Shown here piece by piece: positions 8,110 to 17,178 of a DNA stretch of 64,000 nucleotides. The notes below the pieces were generated by a model. It searched no databases, had not been told where the DNA came from, and worked only from the letters and a program-made list of their open reading frames with translations. Source of the stretch: Vampirovibrionales bacterium (GTDB lineage Bacteria; Cyanobacteriota; Vampirovibrionia; Vampirovibrionales; Vampirovibrionaceae); the NCBI GenBank assembly GCA_029262635.1, contig JAJCZA010000005.1, forward strand, positions 124,001 through 188,000. The letters are read 5' to 3'. A program made the position numbers and the translations under genes. The first letter of the stretch is position 1. Every line of letters starts with the position of its first letter.

Positions 8110-9729
8110 TTAGAGGTGAATATAAAGGGCTTCGATAATGCCCGATTGAGCCTGAATAGCGCTGAGGGTTTCGGGAGAAATCGGAGTATCCAGATTAAAC
8201 ACCATCAATGACTGGGCTGTTTCGACAGATTGATCAGCTGATAGAGCCGTGCCCTGACGCCCCACCTGAAGCGAACTGATATTAATATGCTCGTTTCCAA
8301 GAATTCCAGAGACAAGCCCTACCATACCGGGCTTATCCTCATGGGGGGTGAAAAGCAAATGGGGCGTATGCTCCAAAGTGAGTCGGCATCCATCGATGTT
8401 GATAATACGGAAGTTATCCCCATGGATTAAAGTACCGGCCACAGTATACGTTCTTTCATCGGTGGTCAGGTGAATAACCAACATGTTCTGATAACTTTTC
8501 AGGGTCTTAACGGAGGACTCTTTAAGACTAATGCCCCGCTCCTCGGCAATCAGCCGGGCGTTAACATAATTTACCCCTTCTCGGGTCAGGGAGAGCAGAC
8601 CTTTCAGCACGGCCAACGTCAAGGGCGATGTGTCCACGTCATGAATGCTTCCCTTGGCAACAATTTCAACCGATTGAATGCCGCCCTTAGCAATCTGCCC
8701 GACCAGTGAACCCAGTACTTCGGCCATAGGCATGTAGTGTTTCACGGGATCAAGAATATCTTTTCGTAACATGGGGATATTCACCGCACTTTGGACGAAT
8801 CCATCTTTGAAGAAATCGCGAATCTGCTTGGCCACATCAATGGCCACATTCACTTGCGCTTCCTCTGTGCTGGCACCAAGATGTGGCGTCAATACCACTT
8901 TATTGCCCAGAGTTAATAAAGGGTTATCAGGGTTGATGGGCTCAGATTCAAACACATCCAAAGCGGCTCCAGCCACATGGCCGCTGATTATAGCGTCAGC
9001 CAAATCGGCTTCGTTAATAATGCCGCCTCGGGCACAATTCACTAGGCGAACACCCGGTTTACATTTTTTTAATGTCTCAGCGTTAAGAAGATTAGCAGTT
9101 TCTCGGGTCTTTGGAGCGTGAATGGTAATGAAGTCCGAATGCTCCCAGATTTCATCTAAAGCGGCCAGGGAAACGCCCAAATCCTCGGCACGGGCTTGAG
9201 AGAGATAGGGATCGTAAACCCGAACACTCATCCCCAAAGACAGGCAGGTTTTGGCGACACGACCGCCAATCTTACCAAGACCAATCACCCCTAATGTTTT
9301 GCCAAAAACTTCCACACCCGTAAGTTGGCTTCGGTTCCATTGGCCTGCTTTCAAGGTTTGATCCCCTTCCGGGATATGACGGGCCAAGGCCATCAACATA
9401 CCCACAGTATGCTCCGATGCGGCAATGGTATTCCCTTCCGGAGAATTAACCACAATCACCCCGTGCTCCGTGGCTTTATCCAAATCAATATTATCCGTCC
9501 CCACACCGGCCCGGCCCACAATTTTCAGTTGATGCGCCTGATTGAGAACATCGTCTTTAACCTTGGAGGCGCTTCGAATCATCAGGCCATCAAACGTCGT
9601 GATTTGCTGAATCAGCTCCTCGTTGGAGAGGGCCTTCTCATACACGACTTCGGCCACGCCGTTTAAGATATCCACGGCCTTCGGGTTGATGTTATCAGTA
9701 ATAAGAACGCGAGGAAGAGTGTTAGCCAT
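8110..9729 (-). CDS. serA: D-3-phosphoglycerate dehydrogenase (long form)
   Basis: Product of 539 aa, which oxidises 3-phosphoglycerate to 3-phosphohydroxypyruvate, the first step of serine synthesis. A Rossmann motif GLGKIG lies at 150-155, with catalytic R234 (NCARGG), E263 (ESEP) and H283 (TPHLGAS). After residue 310 come the intervening ASB domain and a C-terminal ACT domain (from about 465), as in the type I enzymes of cyanobacteria and Bacillus. It is second in an operon, 33 bp after a class V aminotransferase. Confidence 0.97.
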   Translation of the reverse strand: MANTLPRVLITDNINPKAVDILNGVAEVVYEKALSNEELIQQITTFDGLMIRSASKVKDDVLNQAHQLKIVGRAGVGTDNIDLDKATEHGVIVVNSPEGNTIAASEHTVGMLMALARHIPEGDQTLKAGQWNRSQLTGVEVFGKTLGVIGLGKIGGRVAKTCLSLGMSVRVYDPYLSQARAEDLGVSLAALDEIWEHSDFITIHAPKTRETANLLNAETLKKCKPGVRLVNCARGGIINEADLADAIISGHVAGAALDVFESEPINPDNPLLTLGNKVVLTPHLGASTEEAQVNVAIDVAKQIRDFFKDGFVQSAVNIPMLRKDILDPVKHYMPMAEVLGSLVGQIAKGGIQSVEIVAKGSIHDVDTSPLTLAVLKGLLSLTREGVNYVNARLIAEERGISLKESSVKTLKSYQNMLVIHLTTDERTYTVAGTLIHGDNFRIINIDGCRLTLEHTPHLLFTPHEDKPGMVGLVSGILGNEHINISSLQVGRQGTALSADQSVETAQSLMVFNLDTPISPETLSAIQAQSGIIEALYIHL

Positions 9730-9762
9730 GGGGGGAGATCCTTTTAGTAAAAGAAGGGAATA

Positions 9763-10944
9763 TTAGGAAACAGTTTCAGGCCGTTTTTGTGCCGCCTGAA
9801 CAGCGTTTCGTGCTGAAGACACCGCACTTCCGGGTGTAACAGGATGACCTAAATCGCTCAGGACTTTTTCCAGAGCAATCAGAGTCATCTCGATATCCCG
9901 ATCAAACTGATAGCCCAAGTGACCGATACGAAAAATCTGACCTTTCAGCTCTTTCTGACCGTTGGCGACAATCAGGCCAAAGTCTTTCTTTAGACCGGCT
10001 CGAATCGCATCCACAGAAATTCCGGCTGGCGGTCTTACACTGGTAACAGCGGGGCTGGCATCGGTATCGGCCATGACCAGCAGTTCAAGCCCCAAAGCTT
10101 TGACACCGGCACGAGTCATATCCCGCAATCGAGCATGACGCTCGAAAATTTCCGTTAACCCTTCCGTTTCCATCATAGCCAGCGCTTGATCCAGCGCCAG
10201 AATCAGATGCGTGGCGGGGGTATAAGGGGTACTGAAAGCATCCTGTGCTTTTTTATATTTTTTAAAGTTAAAATACAAGCCCGGTCGCTCGCAGGTTTCA
10301 AATACACGCCACGCCCGGGGGCTAACCGAGAGAAACGAGAGTCCGGGTGAGATCATAAAGCTTTTTTGACTGCCCGAAATGGCGATGTCAATATCCCATG
10401 CATCAACCGGCACCGAAGTAGCCCCCATGCTGGTCACAGCATCAACAAAAATCAGGGTATCCGGTGTTGCTAGTTTTCTAACAGTCTCGCAAAGAGCCTT
10501 TAAAGGGTTCAGTACGCTGGTAGACGTTTCACTGTGGGTAAATACAATGGCTTTATAATCATTTTTTACGTTTAAAGCCGCTTCAAGGGAAGTAACGGTG
10601 TTAATTTTTCCAGACTCAACCTGAATTAGGGTTACTTTAGCACCGAGAAGTTCAGCCATTTCAGCCCAACGTTCACTAAACACACCGCAACAAAAAACCA
10701 AAACCTCGTCGCCAGTGTTCAAAGTATTAATCATACCGGCTTCCATGGCGGCTGTTCCGCTAGCCGTTAGTAGAAAAACATCGTTTTGAGTTTGGAAAAG
10801 CCATTTTAAACGGGGAAAAACTCGTTCAAGGACGGTTTTAAACTCACCACCCCGGTGACCAATGGCGGGAGTGCCCATTGCTTCTCGAACCAACTCAGGG
10901 AACGGTGTGGGGCCAGGTAACATAAGATGCTCAGGTGGGTTCAT
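9763..10944 (-). CDS. Class V aminotransferase (serine-pyruvate/alanine-glyoxylate type)
   Basis: Product of 393 aa, a PLP enzyme. The N-terminus LPGPTPFP and the HRGGEF loop are typical of the AGXT/SPT group. D168 (FVDAVTSMG) and Schiff-base K194 (SGSQKSFM) are present. GGAG lies 9 nt before the ATG. It precedes serA in one operon, so it may serve as the transaminase of serine synthesis, as proposed for cyanobacteria and some archaea, or interconvert serine and glyoxylate. The substrate cannot be fixed from sequence. Confidence 0.92.
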   Translation of the reverse strand: MNPPEHLMLPGPTPFPELVREAMGTPAIGHRGGEFKTVLERVFPRLKWLFQTQNDVFLLTASGTAAMEAGMINTLNTGDEVLVFCCGVFSERWAEMAELLGAKVTLIQVESGKINTVTSLEAALNVKNDYKAIVFTHSETSTSVLNPLKALCETVRKLATPDTLIFVDAVTSMGATSVPVDAWDIDIAISGSQKSFMISPGLSFLSVSPRAWRVFETCERPGLYFNFKKYKKAQDAFSTPYTPATHLILALDQALAMMETEGLTEIFERHARLRDMTRAGVKALGLELLVMADTDASPAVTSVRPPAGISVDAIRAGLKKDFGLIVANGQKELKGQIFRIGHLGYQFDRDIEMTLIALEKVLSDLGHPVTPGSAVSSARNAVQAAQKRPETVS

Positions 10945-11157
10945 CGAGAAGTCTCCAAAGGGATAGGGCGTTTACTTTAACCCGCCTATTTTAGCCTAAT
11001 CCGTGAAAACCACCAACCTTTCGATCGAACACAAGAATAATAGTTTTTATTTTGATATCAATCATGCTATAAAAAGAAGGTGAGCAAGGGGCATGTTGGA
11101 GAAGGGTTTGGGTTTTAAAGGGATAACTTTGGTGTCAAACAAGTAAAGGGATATGTT

Positions 11158-12492
11158 GTGATATTGCAAGGGATGAATCCGAGTCGCACGATTCATAACC
11201 ATGCCGGAAAGCTCGGGGCTGGCAGTGACCCGATCGCATTTTTACATCAAAAAAACACGCGGACTTTGCCTTCTTTATTGCCCTTGCCCTCTGATTTAAT
11301 CCGATTTAGCGGACGAGAAACCGATAAACAGATTGCCCAGCGATTTAAAAAAGAATTTGAGATCGATGTGGATCAGATCAGGGAAGTCCGATCCTTATTT
11401 CCTGAAGCACAGCCCATCGCAGATAAGCTGAAACCAAAAGACATTCGAAAAATAGCGATTGAGGCTTTGCGAGCCTATACCCAAGCCTGGAAAAATTCGA
11501 AACTGACCAATTTTTCCAATCATTATTGGGGATACAGCATGCAGCTTCAAACAGGCCATTGGGAGCTGGCCACCAATATTGAGCACGCCCGAGATTGCGC
11601 TTATTGTGGCGAGCGGGCTGCTTTTGACAGGCTTTGGAACAACAAAATAGAGCAAGTCCCGGTTGAAAAATTTAAAGACAAACGTTCTTTAGAGCACTTA
11701 AGGAAGACTTTACAGGTTAAAACCATTGTCATGGCGGACGCTGAAACAGAAATTCCCTACTATTCGTCCGTTAAAGCAGGAAAAATGAGCCCCTGTTCTG
11801 AATGTCTGGATACGATTAATGCGGGCCGTTATTATTCTCCGGAAACCCAGATGATGATGCTCTGTCGGGATCCATCATCTGGAGAATTCTATTTAGGGTT
11901 CCGACAGATGAAAGATTTTCTCCCGGTGATGGGCAAACAACAAGTCTCGTTGAGCGATAAACCCATTGAAAGCCTCCCCCTTCAATTTTCAGAACGTGCT
12001 AAAACCTTTTTAAACAAGAAAGGCAAGGGTAAAAGTAATCAAAGAGACACCTCTTGGTGGGAGTCTCAAATAAAAAATCACTTAAAAGCCGCTCAAGCCG
12101 AGTACAGAAAGCCCGGAGAGCCTCCTAAAGGCACACTCAAAAATATAAAACACCTCGACTCAAAACAAGTTTATGTAGCGACCCTCTTTAATCGAGGCGA
12201 TTATTCTCAGGTCGCCACCCGGGTGGAGAACTCCAAACGGTGGAACACTCCCGCGGAAATCTGCGCCGAAATCATGGCCGTTCATCAGTTTTCCAACCTT
12301 AAGAATCAAGGCGAACTAGAGGTTAATCTGATGGCCTACTATGGGGATGACCCCGTGAGAATCCCCAATTTAAAAAGCTTAGGTCCCATCGCCGCCCTTC
12401 GAGGCAACCCCGAAACCCTTCTCGCTATGATTGAGAATGGCACCATCCATGTCCGAACCATCCGAGACTACATGCCTTACCTCTATTTATAA
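11158..12492 (+). CDS. Tandem cytidine-deaminase-fold protein
   Basis: Product of 444 aa with a GTG start (AAAGGGA about 6 nt upstream). The N-terminal extension of about 95 residues includes LIRFSG (47-52). Domain 1 (about 95-258) follows the CDA order: helix, NIEHA (N140/E142), zinc and catalytic CGERAAF (C150, E152), VKTIVMADAE, PCSEC (C213, C216), then FRQMKDFLP like the CDA ending 'eLLP'. A roughly 30-residue insertion separates the motifs. Domain 2 (about 300-444) repeats the layout, TRVEN then ICAEIMAV (C369, E371) and a final IRDYMPYLYL, but lacks the PCxxC cysteines. E. coli Cdd has a similar active-plus-degenerate tandem. Substrate (nucleoside, nucleotide or nucleic acid) is unknown. 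A 76-aa gene follows 72 bp later. Confidence 0.8.
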   Translation: MILQGMNPSRTIHNHAGKLGAGSDPIAFLHQKNTRTLPSLLPLPSDLIRFSGRETDKQIAQRFKKEFEIDVDQIREVRSLFPEAQPIADKLKPKDIRKIAIEALRAYTQAWKNSKLTNFSNHYWGYSMQLQTGHWELATNIEHARDCAYCGERAAFDRLWNNKIEQVPVEKFKDKRSLEHLRKTLQVKTIVMADAETEIPYYSSVKAGKMSPCSECLDTINAGRYYSPETQMMMLCRDPSSGEFYLGFRQMKDFLPVMGKQQVSLSDKPIESLPLQFSERAKTFLNKKGKGKSNQRDTSWWESQIKNHLKAAQAEYRKPGEPPKGTLKNIKHLDSKQVYVATLFNRGDYSQVATRVENSKRWNTPAEICAEIMAVHQFSNLKNQGELEVNLMAYYGDDPVRIPNLKSLGPIAALRGNPETLLAMIENGTIHVRTIRDYMPYLYL

Positions 12493-12564
12493 ATTAACAC
12501 ATTCAATACCCTTGAGGCGGTTTATATAGAACAGATCCAATAGACACCAACAAGGAGTTACCCC

Positions 12565-12795
12565 ATGCCAATAAATCCGATAAGATTCAGCGCCATCACC
12601 ATCGGCGATATTCAACCCGGTGTTAAATTACAAAGCGATACAGGCCATACTTTTGTTCCTTCTGAACCCGGCACCTCAGGGACAATGCGCCACTCTAAAA
12701 CCTTCGGCCCCATGTTAAATGTCAAAGGCGATTTCATGGGCGTCAATAACAACCCTGGTAATCACGCCGAATTAATTCCGTCTTGGCGAGGATAG
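12565..12795 (+). CDS. Small orphan protein with IRFSA motif
   Basis: Product of 76 aa, starting MPINPIRFSAITIGDIQPG. AAGGAG lies 7 nt before the ATG. No cysteines, no signal peptide and no TM segment. It is downstream of the tandem deaminase-fold gene, on the same strand and 72 bp away with no terminator between, so it is probably co-transcribed; a shared hairpin ends the unit. It could be a partner or immunity-type protein of the deaminase, but only position and the shared N-terminal motif suggest this. Confidence 0.65.
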   Translation: MPINPIRFSAITIGDIQPGVKLQSDTGHTFVPSEPGTSGTMRHSKTFGPMLNVKGDFMGVNNNPGNHAELIPSWRG

Positions 12796-12852
12796 AAGTG
12801 GTACCGACAAAAAATGGTCGGTCGTTGGTTAATTAAACGAGCCCTTCGACAA

Positions 12853-12886
12853 AAAGCTCCCTAAATCATGTGATTCAGGGAGCTTT
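12853..12886. terminator. Bidirectional terminator between 12565 gene and fusA
   Basis: The long stem AAAGCTCCCT / AGGGAGCTTT continues after one mismatch as AATCA / TGATT. On the minus strand the stem ends in a run of five T, closing the rpsL-rpsG-fusA operon; on the plus strand it ends the 11158-12795 unit. Confidence 0.85.
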
Positions 12887-12904
12887 AAATATCGTTTTTA
12901 GTTT

Positions 12905-15004
12905 TTAGGCGTTCGCTTTACTTGGCTCGCCTCGGAATTTAGTAATGAGCGGATCCGCAATGTTTTTTGGCATAGCTTCGTAGTGCTCAAACTCCATGGA
13001 AAACGTGCCTCGGCCTTGGGTTTTGCTTCGGATGTCCGTGGCGTAACCAAACATTTCACCCAGCGGAACCATGGCACGAACCTGTTGGGTTCCGGTACCC
13101 TCAATGGGTTCCATCCCTTCAATTCGGCCTCGGCGGCTGTTCAAATCGCCAATAACGTCACCCAGAAAGTCATCCGGAACTTCAATTTCCACTTTCATGA
13201 CCGGCTCAAGTAATTGGGGTCCAGCTTTAGGGACACCTTCCTTGAGCGCCATAGAGCCAGCGATCTTAAAGGCCATCTCATTGGAATCCACATCGTGGTA
13301 GCTTCCATCGTAAAGAGTGACCTTAACATCAATCAGCTCAAATCCAGCGATAATGCCGCCTTTTAAAGCCTCCTGAACGCCTTTGTCAACAGCGGGAATG
13401 TATTCACGAGGAACCGCACCCCCCACAATCTTATTAACAAACTCGTACCCGGCACCTTCTTCTTGAGGTTCCAGTTTAAGCCAGACGTGACCATATTGAC
13501 CCCGGCCACCCGATTGCTTAACGTACTTGCCTTCAATTTCAACCGGTTTGGTAATGGATTCCCGATAGGCCACCTGCGGTTTGCCCACGTTAGCATCAAC
13601 TTTAAATTCTCGTAAAAGGCGATCCACAATAATTTCGAGGTGAAGCTCGCCCATCCCGGCAATAACCGTCTGACCGGTTTCAGAGTCAACACGAACCTTA
13701 AAGGTCGGATCCTCTTCCGCCAGTTTGCTCATGGATTGAGATAACTTATCATGATCAGCCTTCGTTTTCGGTTCAATGGCCACCTCAATAACCGGCTCGG
13801 GAATATGGATCGATTCCAAAATAACCGGGGCGTTTTCTGCGCAAAGGGTATCACCCGTGGTGGTATCTTTCAATCCAACCACCGCAAAAATATCACCGGC
13901 ACGAACTTCAGGAATCTCAAGCCGATCATTGGCTTCCATCTGAATGAGACGACTGACCCGCTCTTTTTTTCCTTTGGTCGCGTTGGTGACATAACTACCG
14001 GAAGGAAGGGTACCACTATAACACCGACAAAAGGTCAGGCGACCCACGAAAGGGTCGGTCGCGATTTTAAAGGCCAGTGCGGCGAAAGGCTCACTATCAT
14101 CACTTTTTCGGATCGCTTCTGAACCATCTGAGTTAAGCCCTTCAATGGCGGGAACATCTAGTGGTGAGGGCAAATAATCGATCACCGCATCCAGCATGGG
14201 CTGAACGCCTTTATTTTTAAAAGCGGTTCCACAGCAGACCGGGGTAATTTGCACGTTACAGGTGGCTTTTCGAAGGACCCGTTTTAGATCGGCCACTGGA
14301 ACTGATTCTCCATTGAGATACTTTTCCAGCAGTTCTTCATCATGCTCAACAATGGCCTCCACTAGCGCCTCATGAGCGGTTTTGGCTTCATCCGCATATT
14401 CAGCCGGAATCTCCGTGGTTTCCATAGAAGTGCCCTGATCATCCTTATAGATAGTAGCCTTCATCTCGATCAGGTCAATAACCCCTTGAAAATTGTCTTC
14501 AGAGCCAATGGGAAGTTGAATTGGGTGAGCATTAGCGCCTAACCGGGTTCGAACCTGTTCAACAACTCGGCTGAAGTTGGCACCCGTCCGATCCATTTTA
14601 TTGACAAAGACCATTCGAGGAACGTTGTATCGGTTGGCTTGTCGCCAAACCGTTTCCGATTGGGACTGAACACCACCAACGGCGCAAAATACAGCGACAA
14701 CACCGTCGAGAACCCGGAGCGAACGTTCAACTTCGATGGTGAAGTCAACGTGCCCAGGGGTATCAATAATGTTAACCTGATGATCTTTCCAGTAAGCACT
14801 GATGGCGGCAGAAGTAATGGTAATACCCCGTTCCCGCTCTTGCTCCATCCAGTCGGTCACGGCGGCGCCATCATGAACTTCGCCAATTTTATGTACCTTT
14901 CCGGTAAAGTAAAGAATACGCTCGGTTGTTGTTGTCTTTCCTGCGTCAATATGTGCCGCAATACCGATATTACGGTATTTATCAAGAGGGTACTTTCTAG
15001 CCAC
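12905..15004 (-). CDS. fusA: Elongation factor G
   Basis: Product of 699 aa, the GTPase that drives translocation of tRNAs and mRNA. GTP motifs are [12 protein letters not shown] near residue 17, DTPGHVDF and VNKMDR; domains II to V follow with normal length. The start is GTG (AAGGA 8 nt upstream). It is the last gene of the str operon here, 49 bp after rpsG. The usual next gene tuf is absent; a terminator follows at 12853-12886. Confidence 0.98.
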   Translation of the reverse strand: MARKYPLDKYRNIGIAAHIDAGKTTTTERILYFTGKVHKIGEVHDGAAVTDWMEQERERGITITSAAISAYWKDHQVNIIDTPGHVDFTIEVERSLRVLDGVVAVFCAVGGVQSQSETVWRQANRYNVPRMVFVNKMDRTGANFSRVVEQVRTRLGANAHPIQLPIGSEDNFQGVIDLIEMKATIYKDDQGTSMETTEIPAEYADEAKTAHEALVEAIVEHDEELLEKYLNGESVPVADLKRVLRKATCNVQITPVCCGTAFKNKGVQPMLDAVIDYLPSPLDVPAIEGLNSDGSEAIRKSDDSEPFAALAFKIATDPFVGRLTFCRCYSGTLPSGSYVTNATKGKKERVSRLIQMEANDRLEIPEVRAGDIFAVVGLKDTTTGDTLCAENAPVILESIHIPEPVIEVAIEPKTKADHDKLSQSMSKLAEEDPTFKVRVDSETGQTVIAGMGELHLEIIVDRLLREFKVDANVGKPQVAYRESITKPVEIEGKYVKQSGGRGQYGHVWLKLEPQEEGAGYEFVNKIVGGAVPREYIPAVDKGVQEALKGGIIAGFELIDVKVTLYDGSYHDVDSNEMAFKIAGSMALKEGVPKAGPQLLEPVMKVEIEVPDDFLGDVIGDLNSRRGRIEGMEPIEGTGTQQVRAMVPLGEMFGYATDIRSKTQGRGTFSMEFEHYEAMPKNIADPLITKFRGEPSKANA

Positions 15005-15053
15005 GGGTGTTGTCCTTATCTATTACTGTTGAGCAAACTTGTTGATATACAAT

Positions 15054-15524
15054 CTAGAAACGGTAGTGGGCAAAGGCTTTGTTGGCTTCAGCCATTCGGT
15101 GAACATCTTCACGTTTCTTAAGCGTTGAGCCGGTACCATTATAGGTATCCAAAAACTCATTGGACAACTTATCAATCATGGAACGTCCATTTCGCTTACG
15201 TGCATGTTCAATGAGCCAACGTGAACCAATCGCAACGCCTTCTTCCTCACGGACCTCAATGGGAACCTGATAGGTCGAACCGCCAACCCGGCGAGCCTTA
15301 ACACGAACCAATGGTTTCGCTTTACTCAGAGCTTTCAGAAAGATTTCAAGCGGTGGGTCATCTGCTTTGCCTTCTAGTTTTTCAAGGGCACCGTAGAATA
15401 CCCGCTCGGAAACACTCTTCTTTCCTTTGAGCATGAGGCGGTTGATAAATTTAGACACCGAGGTGTTATTATAAACTGGGTCTGGTGTGGGAACACGCTT
15501 AATGGGTTTATACCGACGAGGCAT
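15054..15524 (-). CDS. rpsG: 30S ribosomal protein S7
   Basis: Product of 156 aa, the normal bacterial length. The start MPRRYKPIKRVPTPDP and the end EANKAFAHYRF are typical of S7, the primary assembly protein of the 30S head. It lies 30 bp after rpsL and 49 bp before fusA, in one operon. Confidence 0.97.
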   Translation of the reverse strand: MPRRYKPIKRVPTPDPVYNNTSVSKFINRLMLKGKKSVSERVFYGALEKLEGKADDPPLEIFLKALSKAKPLVRVKARRVGGSTYQVPIEVREEEGVAIGSRWLIEHARKRNGRSMIDKLSNEFLDTYNGTGSTLKKREDVHRMAEANKAFAHYRF

Positions 15525-15554
15525 GGATAGTGGACTCCTTTAAATTACTTGGGG

Positions 15555-15938
15555 TTATTTTTTATCCGCTGATGCTTTTTTGGTTCCGTATTTGCTTCGG
15601 CCTTGTGATCGATCTTTGACACCCGCCAAATCCAAAGTACCTCGAACAGTATGGTAGCGTACCCCAGGCAGATCTTTAATCCGACCGCCCCGAATCAGAA
15701 CCACCGAGTGTTCTTGCAGGTTATGACCAATACCAGGAATGTAAGAGGTAACCTCAAATCCATTGGTCAAACGGACTCGGCACACCTTACGCAAAGCGGA
15801 ATTCGGTTTTTTAGGGGTCGTGGTGTAAACCCGAGTGCAAACACCTCGCTTTTGAGGGTTACATTTTAAAGCCGGTGAACCGGTCTTCTTTTTTGTGCTT
15901 TTTCGAGCTTTCTTAACGAGTTGTGCAATGGTTGGCAA
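15555..15938 (-). CDS. rpsL: 30S ribosomal protein S12
   Basis: Product of 127 aa, part of the decoding centre. The motifs [13 protein letters not shown] and [10 protein letters not shown] are intact, and lysines at 43 and 44 correspond to the streptomycin-sensitive form. First gene of rpsL-rpsG-fusA, under the strong promoter at 16070-16098. The C-terminal tail is Lys-rich. Confidence 0.98.
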   Translation of the reverse strand: MPTIAQLVKKARKSTKKKTGSPALKCNPQKRGVCTRVYTTTPKKPNSALRKVCRVRLTNGFEVTSYIPGIGHNLQEHSVVLIRGGRIKDLPGVRYHTVRGTLDLAGVKDRSQGRSKYGTKKASADKK

Positions 15939-16020
15939 GGGAGTAACTCCTAGTTATTTTCTTAAAAAGTAATCAAGACCTAGAATCGCTTTAAAACAGA
16001 TGTATCTGACGTTTCTCCAG

Positions 16021-16066
16021 TCATCCTTTCTGCTTTTAACCGACTAAAAAAGACACAGAAGGATGA
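16021..16066 (-). promoter_or_regulatory. Leader hairpin at the 5' end of the rpsL transcript
   Basis: An inverted repeat TCATCCTTtCTG (16021-16032) / CAGAAGGATGA (16056-16066) would fold at the very start of the mRNA from the promoter just upstream. It might stabilise the message or take part in ribosomal-protein feedback. No match to a known leader family is claimed. Confidence 0.45.
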
Positions 16067-16069
16067 TTT

Positions 16070-16098
16070 AGGGTATCCAAACCAAAAAGCATTGTCAA
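16070..16098 (-). promoter_or_regulatory. Promoter of rpsL-rpsG-fusA
   Basis: A consensus TTGACA (16098-16093) and TACCCT (16075-16070) are separated by 17 bp. It lies about 130 bp before rpsL, leaving an AT-rich leader. The 250 bp beyond it, up to 16351, hold no gene that I can see. Confidence 0.7.
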
Positions 16099-16351
16099 TC
16101 AACAAGCACTTTATTTTTCATGGCAAAGGTTTTTCATTTTTTTATATAAAAATTTTAATAAAAACTTAAGGCCTAAAAACGGTTAAAAGCGTTTTTATAC
16201 AGATACAAGGTGAAAAAACACCAACGCTAGTCGGCAAGCAATTGAACATACAAGGGTAGAAGAAGGAACTTCCTAACTTACGGATTCTCTTTGACCCACT
16301 GGGAAAGAGTATCAGTAAGTAAAAAGACAAAAGGACAGTGAGAAAAAAGAA

Positions 16352-17077
16352 TTATTTTTTCTTTTTCTTACGGGTCATGCCTTCGGGGATTAGCCGATAG
16401 CCGCCGCCGTAGATGGTTTCAATGTATTCTTTCTCAGAAGCGACTTTTTCTAGCTTGGCGCGAAGATGGCGGACATGAACCCGGATGGTCTCTACGTCAT
16501 CATCGGCATTGTAGCCCCAAACATCCTGCAATAGCTGACCGAGAGAAATGGTTTGACCATGGTTTTGGACCAGGCAGTTAACGATTTCAAACTCTGTTGG
16601 CGTTAATTTCACGATTTGATCCACGATTTTGACTTCCAAATTCTCGGGAATCAGGGTGAGGTCGCCAATATTAAGAATTTCAGGCAAACCACCGGTTGAC
16701 GGGGTTTCCCCGGAACGACGAAGAAGCGCTCGAACCCGGACCAGTAGCTCAGGGATCTCAAACGGTTTAACCAGATAATCGTCCGCACCAACATCGAAAC
16801 CTTTAATCTTATCGTCCAAAACCCCAAGAGCCGTGAGCATGAGAACGGGAGTTTTCTCCGTACCTTTATTTTTTCGAATCCGTTGACAAACCGTATAGCC
16901 ATCAACACCGGGCATCATCACATCAAGAATAACCAACTGTGGGTTTTCCTGTTGAACCAGCGCAAAGCCCTCAATGCCTTCAGGTGCCGTAAACACCTCG
17001 TGTCCCTGCATTTCAAGGTTGATTTTGACCAGCTCCAGAATGGACGGGTCGTCGTCTACTGCTACAATTTTGGCCAT
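16352..17077 (-). CDS. OmpR/PhoB-family response regulator (RpaA/RpaB-like)
   Basis: Product of 241 aa. The receiver domain holds the acidic pocket at residues 8-10 (VDDD), phospho-acceptor D52 (ILDVMMPGVDGY), T82 and K104 (YLVKPFE). A winged-helix trans_reg_C domain follows (about 135-232; RVHVRHLRAKLE and the GGGYRL wing). The sequence style resembles cyanobacterial RpaA/RpaB. No histidine kinase gene is adjacent. The extreme C-terminus is a Lys run (RKKKKK). It is transcribed away from the HtrA gene's stop, 100 bp downstream of it. Confidence 0.93.
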   Translation of the reverse strand: MAKIVAVDDDPSILELVKINLEMQGHEVFTAPEGIEGFALVQQENPQLVILDVMMPGVDGYTVCQRIRKNKGTEKTPVLMLTALGVLDDKIKGFDVGADDYLVKPFEIPELLVRVRALLRRSGETPSTGGLPEILNIGDLTLIPENLEVKIVDQIVKLTPTEFEIVNCLVQNHGQTISLGQLLQDVWGYNADDDVETIRVHVRHLRAKLEKVASEKEYIETIYGGGYRLIPEGMTRKKKKK

Positions 17078-17178
17078 GGTGTTGGGTTCCTGTCGATTAA
17101 TATTTTTCTATTTTACTTCTTTTTTTGAAATTGGATGAGGGGTTTTTTACCGGCTGGTTTTTCCCTGACCGAAACAGC

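Noticed and set aside
14639-15121. 160-aa frame opposite fusA
   Set aside because: Antisense to conserved EF-G sequence and the fusA start; no SD or family match.
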